Assembly: GCA_026770585.1 (NCBI GenBank) | Contig: MU647092.1 | Coordinates: 94,588-109,369, forward strand | DNA: 14,782 nucleotides | From: Baffinella frigidus | Lineage: Eukaryota; Cryptophyceae; Cryptomonadales; Baffinellaceae | Direction of reading: 5' to 3' | Shown: piece by piece, positions 1-5,030 of the stretch | How positions within the stretch are numbered: position 1 is the first letter of the stretch | Layout of the letters: each line of letters opens with the position of its first letter | The notes under the pieces: generated by a model | The model's input: the letters and a program-made list of their open reading frames with translations, nothing else | What the model was told of the DNA's origin: nothing | The model's database searches: none | Translations under genes and position numbers: made by a program

Positions 1-240
1 TCAACGCTCCCTCCCCCTGACACCCTCCCTGCCATTGCACACTCTCTCCACACCCTCCTCGACATTAAACGACCCCCTCCCACTCGACATCAGACGCTCC
101 TTATCGACGCGGGCGACATCATCGGCACCATCCTCTCCATCGCGGGCGCGGCCCTCATCTGCTTCTGGCCCCGCGCCTCTTCCCCTCCGCCCGTTCGTAC
201 CATCTCGGTGGCTGAACCATACAGCTTGTTCGGGTCCTGA
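1..240 (+). CDS. Membrane-tail exon, copy 1 (5' truncated by window edge)
   Basis: Seen: frame 1 is open from the first base to a TGA at 238-240, with no ATG, so the start lies outside the window or in an upstream exon. At 100-177 it encodes LLIDAGDIIGTIL followed by SIAGAALICFWPRA, one hydrophobic helix long enough to span a membrane, ending in a W-P-R cap. The same peptide recurs in four more places down to 1443. This copy diverges after the PRA motif and ends in a different tail (..RTISVAEPYSLFGS). Inferred: a C-terminal membrane anchor exon of an unidentified protein. I do not recognise the family. Codons are strongly G/C-ending. It could be a relic rather than an expressed exon, since the upstream 80 bases are a proline/threonine-rich minisatellite shared with 305-375. 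Confidence 0.35.
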   Translation, partial: STLPPPDTLPAIAHSLHTLLDIKRPPPTRHQTLLIDAGDIIGTILSIAGAALICFWPRASSPPPVRTISVAEPYSLFGS

Positions 241-275
241 AGTTGACAATTTGTGTGAGGTTCACTTTCACATAA

Positions 276-506
276 TCTTCCCGCTGGTTATCGACATTAG
301 ATGCCCCCCCCCCACTGACACCCTCGACATTAAACGATCCCTCCCGCTCGACATCAACCCTCCCCCTGACACCCCCCACTCGACATCAGACGCTCCTTAT
401 CGACACGGGCGACATCATTGGCACCATCCTCTCCATCGCGGGCGCGGCCCTCATCTGCTTCTGGCCCCGCGCCACTTCCCCTCCTGTGGAGACTACCCCC
501 ACATAG
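276..506 (+). CDS. Membrane-tail exon, copy 2, with natural stop
   Basis: Seen: frame 3 is open from just after a TAA (273-275) to TAG at 504-506. It carries LLIDTGDIIGTIL and SIAGAALICFWPRA, then TSPPVETTPT and stop. Copies 1 and 2 share about 110 nearly identical bases (378-477 with 81-180). The end PPVETTPT-stop is matched by copy 5 (PPLETTPA-stop), so this is probably the authentic C-terminus. No ATG is in frame; a CAG at 387-389 could be a splice acceptor, but that is only a guess. Inferred: the last exon of a tail-anchored or single-pass membrane protein, or a duplicated relic of one. The upstream part of the frame is the minisatellite and is probably not coding. Confidence 0.4.
   Translation, partial: SSRWLSTLDAPPPLTPSTLNDPSRSTSTLPLTPPTRHQTLLIDTGDIIGTILSIAGAALICFWPRATSPPVETTPT
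305..377 (+). repeat. C-rich minisatellite (GACACCCTCGACATTAAAC-like units)
   Basis: Units such as CTGACACCCTCGACATTAAAC with CTCGACATCAACCCT alternate here. They also occur at 1-90 and, more degenerate, at 4757-4832. The three sites imply a dispersed C-rich minisatellite. It reads through as Pro/Thr/Ser-rich peptide in several frames. Confidence 0.6.
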
Positions 507-510
507 ATCT

Positions 511-537
511 AGGAAGCATGGCGTTTCTGCAGAAGGC
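511..537 (+). repeat. Repeat family R, truncated copy
   Basis: AGGAAGCATGGCGTTTCTGC and the following AGAA match the start of family R at 668-690 and 12968-12990. The match stops where a damaged family-B element begins at about 544. Confidence 0.5.
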
Positions 538-543
538 GAGGGG

Positions 544-629
544 GTCCAAATAGACCTGCGACAGGTCCCAGGCAGGTCCTAGGGCCCTACGGTAGGGCGT
601 GTAGGTCTACTCGCCACTTGAAGGGTTAT
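544..629 (-). mobile_element. Family B foldback element, truncated reverse copy
   Basis: Read on the minus strand, this follows the inside of the complete family-B element at 709-809: the CGCCCTACnGTAGGG palindrome, then AGGACCTGCCTGGGACCT, then a degraded GGTCTATTTGGACC centre. One end still shows CCACTTGAAGGGTTAT, resembling the family TIR; the other end is lost. It is an old, damaged insertion in repeat R. Confidence 0.5.
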
Positions 630-653
630 CGCCTCTGCACCGGGGGGCCTGAA

Positions 654-846
654 AGCGATCCGAAAGGAAGCATGGCTTTTCTGCAGAACAAGTTCCGGTG
701 TCCGCCTATCCCTTAAGTGGCCAGTAGGCTCATACGCCCTACCGTAGGGTCCTAGGACCTGCCTAGGACCTCTTGGTGGTCAAATTTGACCACCTGGCCA
801 CTTAAGGGATGTTGGGAGCTCGAAGAACCTAAAGGACCTAACGAAC
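654..846 (+). repeat. Repeat family R, copy split by a family B insertion
   Basis: GATCCGAAAGGAAGCATGGC, CTGCAGAACAAGTTCCGGTG and TCCGCCTA lead into the element at 709-809. Afterwards TGTTGGGAG and GAACCTAAAGGACCTAA continue the repeat. The same order is uninterrupted at 12959-13045. Relatives are at 1799-1900 (minus) and 4294-4380. This is a dispersed repeat of about 100 bp, possibly a SINE-like or retroelement tail, but I see no clear tRNA-type A and B boxes. Confidence 0.6.
709..809 (+). mobile_element. Family B foldback MITE, complete (101 bp)
   Basis: The ends are inverted repeats: TCCCTTAAGTGGCCAG on the left and CTGGCCACTTAAGGGA on the right. Inside are the palindrome CCCTACCGTAGGG and GGTGGTCAAATTTGACCACC, so the whole element can fold. 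It sits at a TA (707-708) of repeat R, whose empty site is at 13009-13010. A nested copy at 4024-4124 is also 101 bp. There is no coding capacity. Known: TA targets are typical of Tc1/mariner-type transposases, so this is likely a non-autonomous member. Confidence 0.75.
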
Positions 847-887
847 CTGCTGACGTGGCCTTACCATAAAGTCTTCTCTAGTCGCTA

Positions 888-962
888 GGCATCCTCTCGA
901 TCGCGGGAGCGGCTCTCATCTGCTTCTGGCCCCGCGCCACTTCCCCTCCTGTGGAGACGCAG
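888..962 (+). pseudogene. Membrane-tail exon, copy 3
   Basis: Codons from 888 read GILSIAGAALICFWPRA then TSPPVETQ. Relative to copy 2, one codon (Thr) is missing and the three differences within the helix (TCC/TCG, GGC/GGA, GCC/GCT) are all third-position and silent. TAG just before (886-888) could be a splice acceptor, and copy 4 has the same CTAG at that point. After PPVET the sequence runs into G-rich tandem units, so the natural stop seen in copies 2 and 5 is lost. Treated as a fragment. Confidence 0.4.
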
Positions 963-965
963 GGT

Positions 966-1203
966 CAGGTCCGCCTCAGAACAAGGGGGGGGGTTAGGCC
1001 CGCCTCAGAACAGGGGGGGGGGGTACAGGGGTACCTCGCTCATAAGAAACAGCACCCCTCCCTAGGACCACCATAGGACCCTAGGCATAGCCCTACGGTA
1101 GGGTCCTACGGGGCGGCGGTTTCTTATGAGCGAGGTACCCCTGTAGACCCGCCTCAGGACAAGGGGGGGAGGTTAGGCCCACCTGAGGACAAGGGGGGGG
1201 GGC
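966..1203 (+). repeat. G-rich tandem repeat (about 29 bp, 4 units) interrupted by a family A element
   Basis: The unit is roughly TTAGGCCCGCCTCAGAACAA plus a run of G. Two units lie at 966-1023 and two at 1144-1203. A family-A element sits exactly between units 2 and 3. Unit 3 begins TAGACCCGCC where unit 2 begins TTAGGCCCGCC, so the TA at the junction belongs to the host repeat. Confidence 0.65.
1026..1143 (+). mobile_element. Family A foldback MITE, copy A1
   Basis: The left end CAGGGGTACCTCGCTCATAA continues into GAAAC. The right end is its reverse complement, ending GAGGTACCCCTG. Both ends are flanked by TA (1024-1025 and 1144-1145). The inside is CTAGGACCACCATAGGACC and the palindrome CCCTACGGTAGGG. 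No ORF of its own. Inferred: a non-autonomous TA-targeting DNA transposon. Confidence 0.8.
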
Positions 1204-1205
1204 TA

Positions 1206-1278
1206 GGCATCGTGTCTATCTCGGGTGCCGCCCTCATCTGCTTCTGGCCCCGCGCCACTTTCCCTCCCGTGGAGACCA
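1206..1278 (+). pseudogene. Membrane-tail exon, copy 4, cut by family A element
   Basis: Codons from 1206 read GIVSISGAALICFWPRA then TFPPVET. Compared with copy 3 there are about five silent and three replacement differences (L/V, A/S, S/F), so the reading frame was kept while the DNA drifted. CTAG precedes it as in copy 3. A family-A element follows directly at 1279, removing the stop codon. Confidence 0.4.
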
Positions 1279-1392
1279 CAGGGGTACCTCGCTCATAAGA
1301 AACCGCCCCCCTCTAGGACCCTACAGTAGGACCATGCCTAGGGTCCTATGGTCGTCCTAGGGGGGGGGGAGCAGTTTCTCATGAGCGAGGTA
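1279..1392 (+). mobile_element. Family A foldback MITE, copy A2 (right end clipped)
   Basis: CAGGGGTACCTCGCTCATAA starts at 1279. The right arm ends CTCATGAGCGAGGTA at 1392 and lacks the last CCCCTG. It lies between membrane-tail copies 4 and 5. The left flank is CA rather than TA, so the site has decayed or was rearranged. Confidence 0.7.
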
Positions 1393-1443
1393 TGTTTCTG
1401 GCCCCGCGCCACTCCCCCTCCTCTCGAGACCACCCCCGCATAG
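1393..1443 (+). pseudogene. Membrane-tail exon, copy 5 (3' part with stop)
   Basis: TGT TTC TGG begins directly after the clipped A2 element and reads CFWPRATPPPLETTPA then TAG (1441-1443). The upstream helix is missing. The tail PP[VL]ETTP[TA]-stop is shared with copy 2, which supports this being the real C-terminus of the lost gene. TGC to TGT at the first codon is silent. Confidence 0.4.
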
Positions 1444-1503
1444 ATCGCAGAGTGTATGAGCCTACTGAGAACTTCAGGGATATCCACGGGGACCTTATAA
1501 GGA

Positions 1504-1562
1504 ACCTCTCTCGCTCTCTCTGTCTCTCTCTCTCTGTCTCTCTCTCTGTCTCTCTCTCGCTA
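1504..1562 (+). repeat. CT microsatellite with CTGT variants
   Basis: A run of CTCTCT with regular GTCTCT interruptions. It is followed closely by the block at 1569-1643, which is also found downstream of the second CT run. Confidence 0.9.
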
Positions 1563-1568
1563 TCTCTT

Positions 1569-1643
1569 CCTGCTGAGACACAGCCTCGGCGGGGGTGCAT
1601 ACTTGGCGGGCGTGTTGGTAGTAATAAAGGTATCGCTCAGTAG
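1569..1643 (+). repeat. Conserved 75-bp block, copy 1 (follows CT tract)
   Basis: Matches 2150-2224 at most positions, including GGCGGGCGTGTTGG, AGTAATAAAGGT and a terminal TAG. The peptide AETQPRRGCILGGRVGSNKG in copy 1 corresponds to AQTQPRWECVHGGRVGSNKG in copy 2, with several replacement changes, so coding is not well supported. It more likely belongs to a mobile repeat together with the CT tract. Confidence 0.55.
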
Positions 1644-1655
1644 ATCTGTGGACTA

Positions 1656-1772
1656 CAGGGGTACCTCGCTCATAAGAAACCGCCACCCCCCTAGCACCAC
1701 CATAGGGCCCTAGGCATGGTCCTACTGTAGGGTCCTAGGAGGGGGCGGTTTCTTATGAGCGAGGTACCCCTG
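1656..1772 (+). mobile_element. Family A foldback MITE, copy A3
   Basis: Complete element with CAGGGGTACC..GGTACCCCTG ends, flanked by TA on both sides (1654-1655, 1773-1774). The interior CTAGCACCACCATAGGGCCC followed by CCTACTGTAGGG is close to that of copy A4, where family B has jumped into the CATAGGG part. Confidence 0.8.
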
Positions 1773-1798
1773 TAGCCCCACGGGTGTGCCTAGTTGCG

Positions 1799-1900
1799 CC
1801 CCTTTAGGTCCTTTAGGTTTTAAATGCTCCCAACATATGTCAACGACACGCCCTTCCGTAGAAAGGACTGCAGAGAAAGCATTTTTGCTTTCGGATCGCG
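1799..1900 (-). repeat. Repeat family R, minus-strand copy
   Basis: On the minus strand: CGCGATCCGAAAGC, ATGCTTTCTCTGCAG, CTACGGAAGGGCGTGTCGTT, ACATATGTTGGGAG, and AAAACCTAAAGGACCTAAAG at the end. The order matches 4294-4380 closely and 654-846 more loosely. Confidence 0.6.
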
Positions 1901-2018
1901 TTTAGCTCTCCAGTGCAGAGGCTCGTGAAGAGGGGCCCCTGTCTCCCTCTAGTTTGCAAAGCGTTCAGCCCTGGATGGCTTCACGCCCGTTGGTACCCAA
2001 CGTGTAGAGTGCACATGA

Positions 2019-2080
2019 CTCTCTCTCTCTCTCTCTCTATCTATCTCTATGCCTCTCTCTCTCTCTCTCTCTCTCTCTTT
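2019..2080 (+). repeat. CT microsatellite
   Basis: Two CT runs separated by ATCTATCTCTATGC. About 70 bases later comes the second copy of the 75-bp block. Confidence 0.9.
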
Positions 2081-2149
2081 CATCTGCGAGACACATCTTT
2101 CAGCTGCCGGTTCACACGGGGCTTCGAAGATCTGACCTCTCTCGTCGTC

Positions 2150-2224
2150 CCTGCTCAGACGCAGCCTCGGTGGGAGTGCGTGCATGGCGGGCGTGTTGGC
2201 AGTAATAAAGGTCTCACTCACTAG
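2150..2224 (+). repeat. Conserved 75-bp block, copy 2
   Basis: Second copy of the block at 1569-1643, again downstream of a CT tract and again ending GGT(C)TC..CA(G/C)TAG. The intervening sequence between CT run and block is longer here (about 70 bp, including CTGCCGGTTCACACGGGGC). Confidence 0.55.
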
Positions 2225-2232
2225 CCCTACCT

Positions 2233-2399
2233 ACACAGCGGACTTCGAAAGGATTTTGAACACCCCATAAGCGACAAGACCTAGGACCCTACGGTAGGCA
2301 ATCCGTAGGGGCATAGGGGTGTTCCTACGGATAAGGTAACGGAAAGTCGGCCGGATTTGGGCCGAAAATCTCTTCGTTGCTCGCTGTGTGGGTAGGAGC
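2233..2399 (+). mobile_element. Family C TIR element, copy C1
   Basis: The ends ACACAGCG and CGCTGTGT are inverted. Including flanks, CCTACCTACACAGCG pairs with the complement of CGCTGTGTGGGTAGG with one mismatch. The interior ACCCTACGGTAGGCAATCCG, GGGTGTTCCTACGGATAAGG and TTGGGCCGAAAATC is shared in order with 14003-14159. No coding capacity. Confidence 0.6.
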
Positions 2400-2502
2400 G
2401 ACTAATCCCCAGAAGTCCGAAGTTCCCCACCAGCGTTTTGGGGGGTCTGGCGGATTTGTCTTGGGGGAGTAGCCGGGCATGGGGACTCCTCAGGTGCTGA
2501 CT

Positions 2503-2814
2503 CTGGGGATAAACCCCATGTAGGCATAGCCGGAGTGACTTTACACATACTTATAGGACGTGACTTGTGTAAAGTCACTCCGGCTATGCCTACATTAATA
2601 GATTCCGACGCCTTCGCGAAGCAATAATGGCTCCAAGCCCCGTACAAATTTTGTATGGGACACGACCATGGACACGACCGTGAAGTCGTTTAAATGTCCA
2701 TTAAGGGCATTTTAGGGTCGTGTCCAATGTTTGGTACAAAATTTGTACCAGGGCTTGGAGCCATTATTGCTTCGCGAAGGCGTTGTGAACTATGAACATG
2801 GGGTCTATCCCCAG
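2503..2814 (+). mobile_element. Family D foldback MITE, copy D1, split by nested element E
   Basis: The left arm CTGGGGATAAACCCCATG, TAGGCATAGCCGGAGTGAC, TTTACACA is mirrored on the right by TGTGTAAAGTCACTCCGGC, TATGCCTACAT, then after the nested insert GGGGTCTATCCCCAG. Without the insert the element would be about 110 bp and almost perfectly self-complementary. The same TIR in a diverged form bounds the larger element at 3100-3969. Confidence 0.75.
2596..2795 (+). mobile_element. Family E foldback element nested in D1 (200 bp)
   Basis: The arms are GCCTTCGCGAAGCAATAATG with GCTCCAAGCCC, and the complementary GGGCTTGGAGC with CATTATTGCTTCGCGAAGGC. Inner GTACAAATTTTGTA and TACAAAATTTGTAC also pair. 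It interrupts the right arm of D1 and is flanked by ACAT on both sides (2592-2595 and 2796-2799), a likely 4-bp target-site duplication. The loop holds repeats of GACACGACC. Confidence 0.7.
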
Positions 2815-2914
2815 ACTAACCCCCCGGATATCCTGGGAAATAGGGTCATTGTAGCCTTCTGAGTGGGGGAGAAAGTGTCTGCGCAATGAGCGCAGATAAG
2901 TTCCAGTGACCGTG

Positions 2915-3022
2915 ACCCTAAACACTAAAAACCCTGAACTCTGAACCCTAAACCCTAAACCCTAAACCCTAAGCCTTAAACCCTCAACCCGCAACTCTAA
3001 ACGTTACCCTTACCCCTGAACG
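2915..3022 (+). repeat. Small telomere-like array (CCCTAAA strand)
   Basis: Three to four perfect CCCTAAA units surrounded by variants (CCCTGAA, CCTTAAA, CCCTCAA). Same type as the large arrays at 6859-9896. Confidence 0.85.
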
Positions 3023-3039
3023 TTCCTTGCTGTGTACAT

Positions 3040-3074
3040 CTGGGGCTACTACCCCAATAGGATCATCCACTCAC
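3040..3074 (+). repeat. Degenerate family D end
   Basis: CTGGGGCTACTACCCCAATA followed by GGATCATCCACTCAC resembles the family-D TIR CTGGGGATATTACCCCATGT, GGATCCTGGAGTGAC. A solitary or decayed end lying 26 bp before the intact TIR. Confidence 0.4.
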
Positions 3075-3099
3075 CCCCCATAGCCTCGTGAGGGGGAGT

Positions 3100-3969
3100 G
3101 TGGGGATATTACCCCATGTAGGATCCTGGAGTGACCTGATGGTCGCCCAAACATGATGGAGTCGTTCGGAGACGCTGGAGTCGCTCGCCCACGGAGTAGA
3201 GCGCCGGCGTGATGATGCGCGCCAGCGCGAAGGAGTGCCGAGGACCTTGAGCACGAGCGCTGAAGCGTTGGAGCTGTGAGCGTCAGGTGGGAGGGAGCGC
3301 TGGTTTCCCGAACCGGTGAGGCTCTCCCCCCCTTGTGACCCCCCTGCGCAGATGGAGTGCGCAACTGCCGAGCGAGGGGTGCAGGGGTCCGTTGTGGCAC
3401 GAGCCGGGGCGGTTTCGTTGCCGCCGGCCTTGAGTGGGCGCGCCGTCGTCGAGGAGACGCGCCGCGGTGACGGGCTTATTGGCAGGGCGCGCTGATCGCC
3501 GTCGAAAGGGAGGGAAGAAAGGTGGCATTCTCCCCCCCCGGTTGCGCTGGTGGAGTCAGGTCAGTCGGGTGGAACTCCGGACGCGAGGCGTGCCTCGTCT
3601 CAGCGCAGCCTGAGAGCCGGGGCGGTGCCGCCGCCGGCATGGAGGAGTTGAGGAGATCTCCCCCTTGATGGACGTTCTTGGGCGATGAGGAGCCATGTTG
3701 GTGCCTTGTTGGCGCAGCGGGCGTCGGCGTCCTCCGCCTCGTCCTTTTGAGAACGTTGCGGGCGTCATAACATCTGGCGGAAGTGCTCCGCTCGGGCGCT
3801 AGAGACACACGGAGACATCGTGTGCGAGTTAGGCTTCACTGAGAGGAAGACGGATGGCACGTGCCGAGTCCTATATCTCCTTATAGTGGACGTGACCGAG
3901 GGGACGTGGCCGAGAGGACGTGACCTATGTAAAGTCACTCCAGGATCCTACATGGGGTAATATCCCCAG
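3100..3969 (+). mobile_element. Family D large element with GC-rich cargo (870 bp)
   Basis: Seen: positions 3101-3135 and 3934-3968 are a perfect 35-bp inverted repeat (TGGGGATATTACCCC.. and ..GGGGTAATATCCCCA). Next to the right TIR, TTATAGTGGACGTGACC..ATGTAAAGTCACTCC matches the middle of small element D1. The interior from about 3140 to 3830 is GC-rich and unlike the other elements. It has open frames on the minus strand (3476-3808, 110 codons; 3071-3400) and on plus a GTGAGG..CTGCGCAG stretch at 3327-3368 that would be a 40-odd-nt intron before ATG GAG TGC. None gives a protein I recognise. Inferred: a non-autonomous transposon that has captured genomic, perhaps genic, DNA (Pack-type). No transposase motif is visible. 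Confidence 0.6.
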
Positions 3970-3973
3970 AGTA

Positions 3974-4194
3974 CAGGAGTACCTCGCTCCTAAGAAACCG
4001 CCCCCCCCCCCCTAGGACCACTATCCCTCAAGTGCCCAGTAGGCGCATACGCCCTACGGTAGGGCCCTAGGACCTGCCTAGGACCTCTTGGCCGTCAAAT
4101 TTGACTACCTGGGCACTTAAGGGATAGGGCCCTAGGCATAGGCCTACTGTAGGGTCCCAGGGGGGGGGGGGTTCTTATGAGCGAGGTACCCCTG
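3974..4194 (+). mobile_element. Family A foldback MITE, copy A4, containing nested family B
   Basis: The left end CAGGAGTACCTCGCTCCTAA and right end TTCTTATGAGCGAGGTACC with CCTG are the family-A TIRs, slightly decayed. The left TA is at 3972-3973; the right flank is TG. The interior is split by the family-B element at 4024-4124. Confidence 0.75.
4024..4124 (+). mobile_element. Family B foldback MITE nested in A4 (101 bp)
   Basis: TCCCTCAAGTGCCCAGTAG and CTACCTGGGCACTTAAGGGA form the TIRs, flanked by TA on both sides (4022-4023, 4125-4126). Rejoining at TA gives the ACCA[C]TAGGGCCCTAGGCAT of family A as in copy A3. Same length as the copy at 709-809. Confidence 0.8.
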
Positions 4195-4293
4195 TGTGTT
4201 CGTGGCTGTGTACAGTACAGATGTTTCACGACAATGCTTGAAAACACTGTTTTTTTCCATCGTACGGCCACGGAACGCTCGGGTTCAGGACAG

Positions 4294-4380
4294 GGAAATG
4301 CTTTCTCTGCAGATCCCTTCTACGGAACGGCGTGTCGTTGGCATATGTTGGGAGAAATTAAAGCCTCAAGGACCTAAAGA
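4294..4380 (+). repeat. Repeat family R, plus-strand copy
   Basis: GAAATGCTTTCTCTGCAG, CTACGGAACGGCGTGTCGTT, GCATATGTTGGGAG and GCCTCAAGGACCTAAAG follow the family order. The spacer between TTGGGAG and CCTCAAGG is AAATTAAAG, like ttaaaa at 13021. Confidence 0.6.
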
Positions 4381-4627
4381 GAACATCAGGCCACGCACCG
4401 CCCGTAGGGTGTTTAGTGTTCATGATTTCACGTGAGTACGGCTACTGTAGGCTCTTGAGTAAAAATACAATTAAAATTTCCCCTTGGTAGGCTTCTACGG
4501 CTTGGTAGACCTAAATTGTCGAGAAACCACTACACGTGCAGTGCTGATCATTGTACCACCGAGACAGTCGCAGAGTAAGTTCCCAAGATGCATTCAATGT
4601 TTTTACACAGCGTCGCCCCTCCCGCTG
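4381..4627. other. Unassigned spacer, no gene seen
   Basis: AT-richer DNA without a supported exon, TIR pair or tandem repeat. Confidence 0.5.
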
Positions 4628-4721
4628 CAGGGGTACCTCGCTCACAACCCCCCCCCCCCCTAAGGATCATAGGACCCTACAGTAGGCCCATGTCTAGAGT
4701 CCTATGGTGGTCCTAGGGGGG
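4628..4721 (+). mobile_element. Family A element, decayed copy A5
   Basis: Left end CAGGGGTACCTCGCTCA, then a deletion into a C run, then the interior ATAGGACCCTACAGTAGG and CCTATGGTGGTCCTAGGGG. The right TIR is missing; the DNA passes into a 14-bp direct repeat TCGTTCAGGGAACT at 4722-4735 and 4739-4752. Confidence 0.6.
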
Positions 4722-4756
4722 TCGTTCAGGGAACTAAATCGTTCAGGGAACTTTTG

Positions 4757-4832
4757 GCGACGCTCCCCCCCCCTGACACCCTCGACAGTACACACTCCCG
4801 CCCCCTGACACCCTCCCCGACACCAACCCCAG
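4757..4832 (+). repeat. C-rich minisatellite, third site
   Basis: CCCCTGACACCCTCGACAGT and later CCCCTGACACCCTCCCCGAC match the units at 1-90 and 305-375, in a shorter and more degraded form. Confidence 0.5.
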
Positions 4833-4907
4833 GCGTTTCCGCCCAGCGGGTACTCCTCTCGGGACTAGCCCCGGGCAGCACAACGCGCAGGCGGCACCAC
4901 CACCAGC

Positions 4908-5030
4908 CCTCAGAGTGGGAGCAAATCGCCTTGGTCGAGACCCCTGATTTGTACCACAGGCCGCCGGATTCCGGCGGCCTCCAGTACAAATCAAGGGGGT
5001 TAAAACAGGCGATTTGCTCCCACTCTGAGG
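4908..5030 (+). mobile_element. Family F foldback element (123 bp)
   Basis: The arms CCTCAGAGTGGGAGCAAATC and GATTTGCTCCCACTCTGAGG are perfect inverses. Inside, ACCCCTGATTTGTAC pairs with GTACAAATCAAGGGGGT, and the tip GGCCGCCGGATTCCGGCGGCC is itself a 21-bp palindrome. The whole element is one long hairpin. It begins right where exon 2 of the minus-strand gene is still open, and that frame reads on through it to 4726. Confidence 0.75.

Noticed and set aside
35-553. 172-codon plus-strand ORF
   Set aside because: It runs through the minisatellite and changes register relative to the conserved membrane-tail frame, which is in frame 1 at copy 1 and frame 3 at copy 2. The ORF is Pro/Ser-rich repeat read-through.
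1913-2224. 103-codon plus-strand ORF with Ser-Leu run
   Set aside because: The CT microsatellite creates the SLSLSL run; the end is the duplicated 75-bp block, whose codons are not conserved as protein.
3063-3254. Kinase-like VLKVLGTPS on the minus strand
   Set aside because: It recalls the LGTP motif of GSK3/CDK kinases, but the following residues do not fit and no other kinase motif is near.
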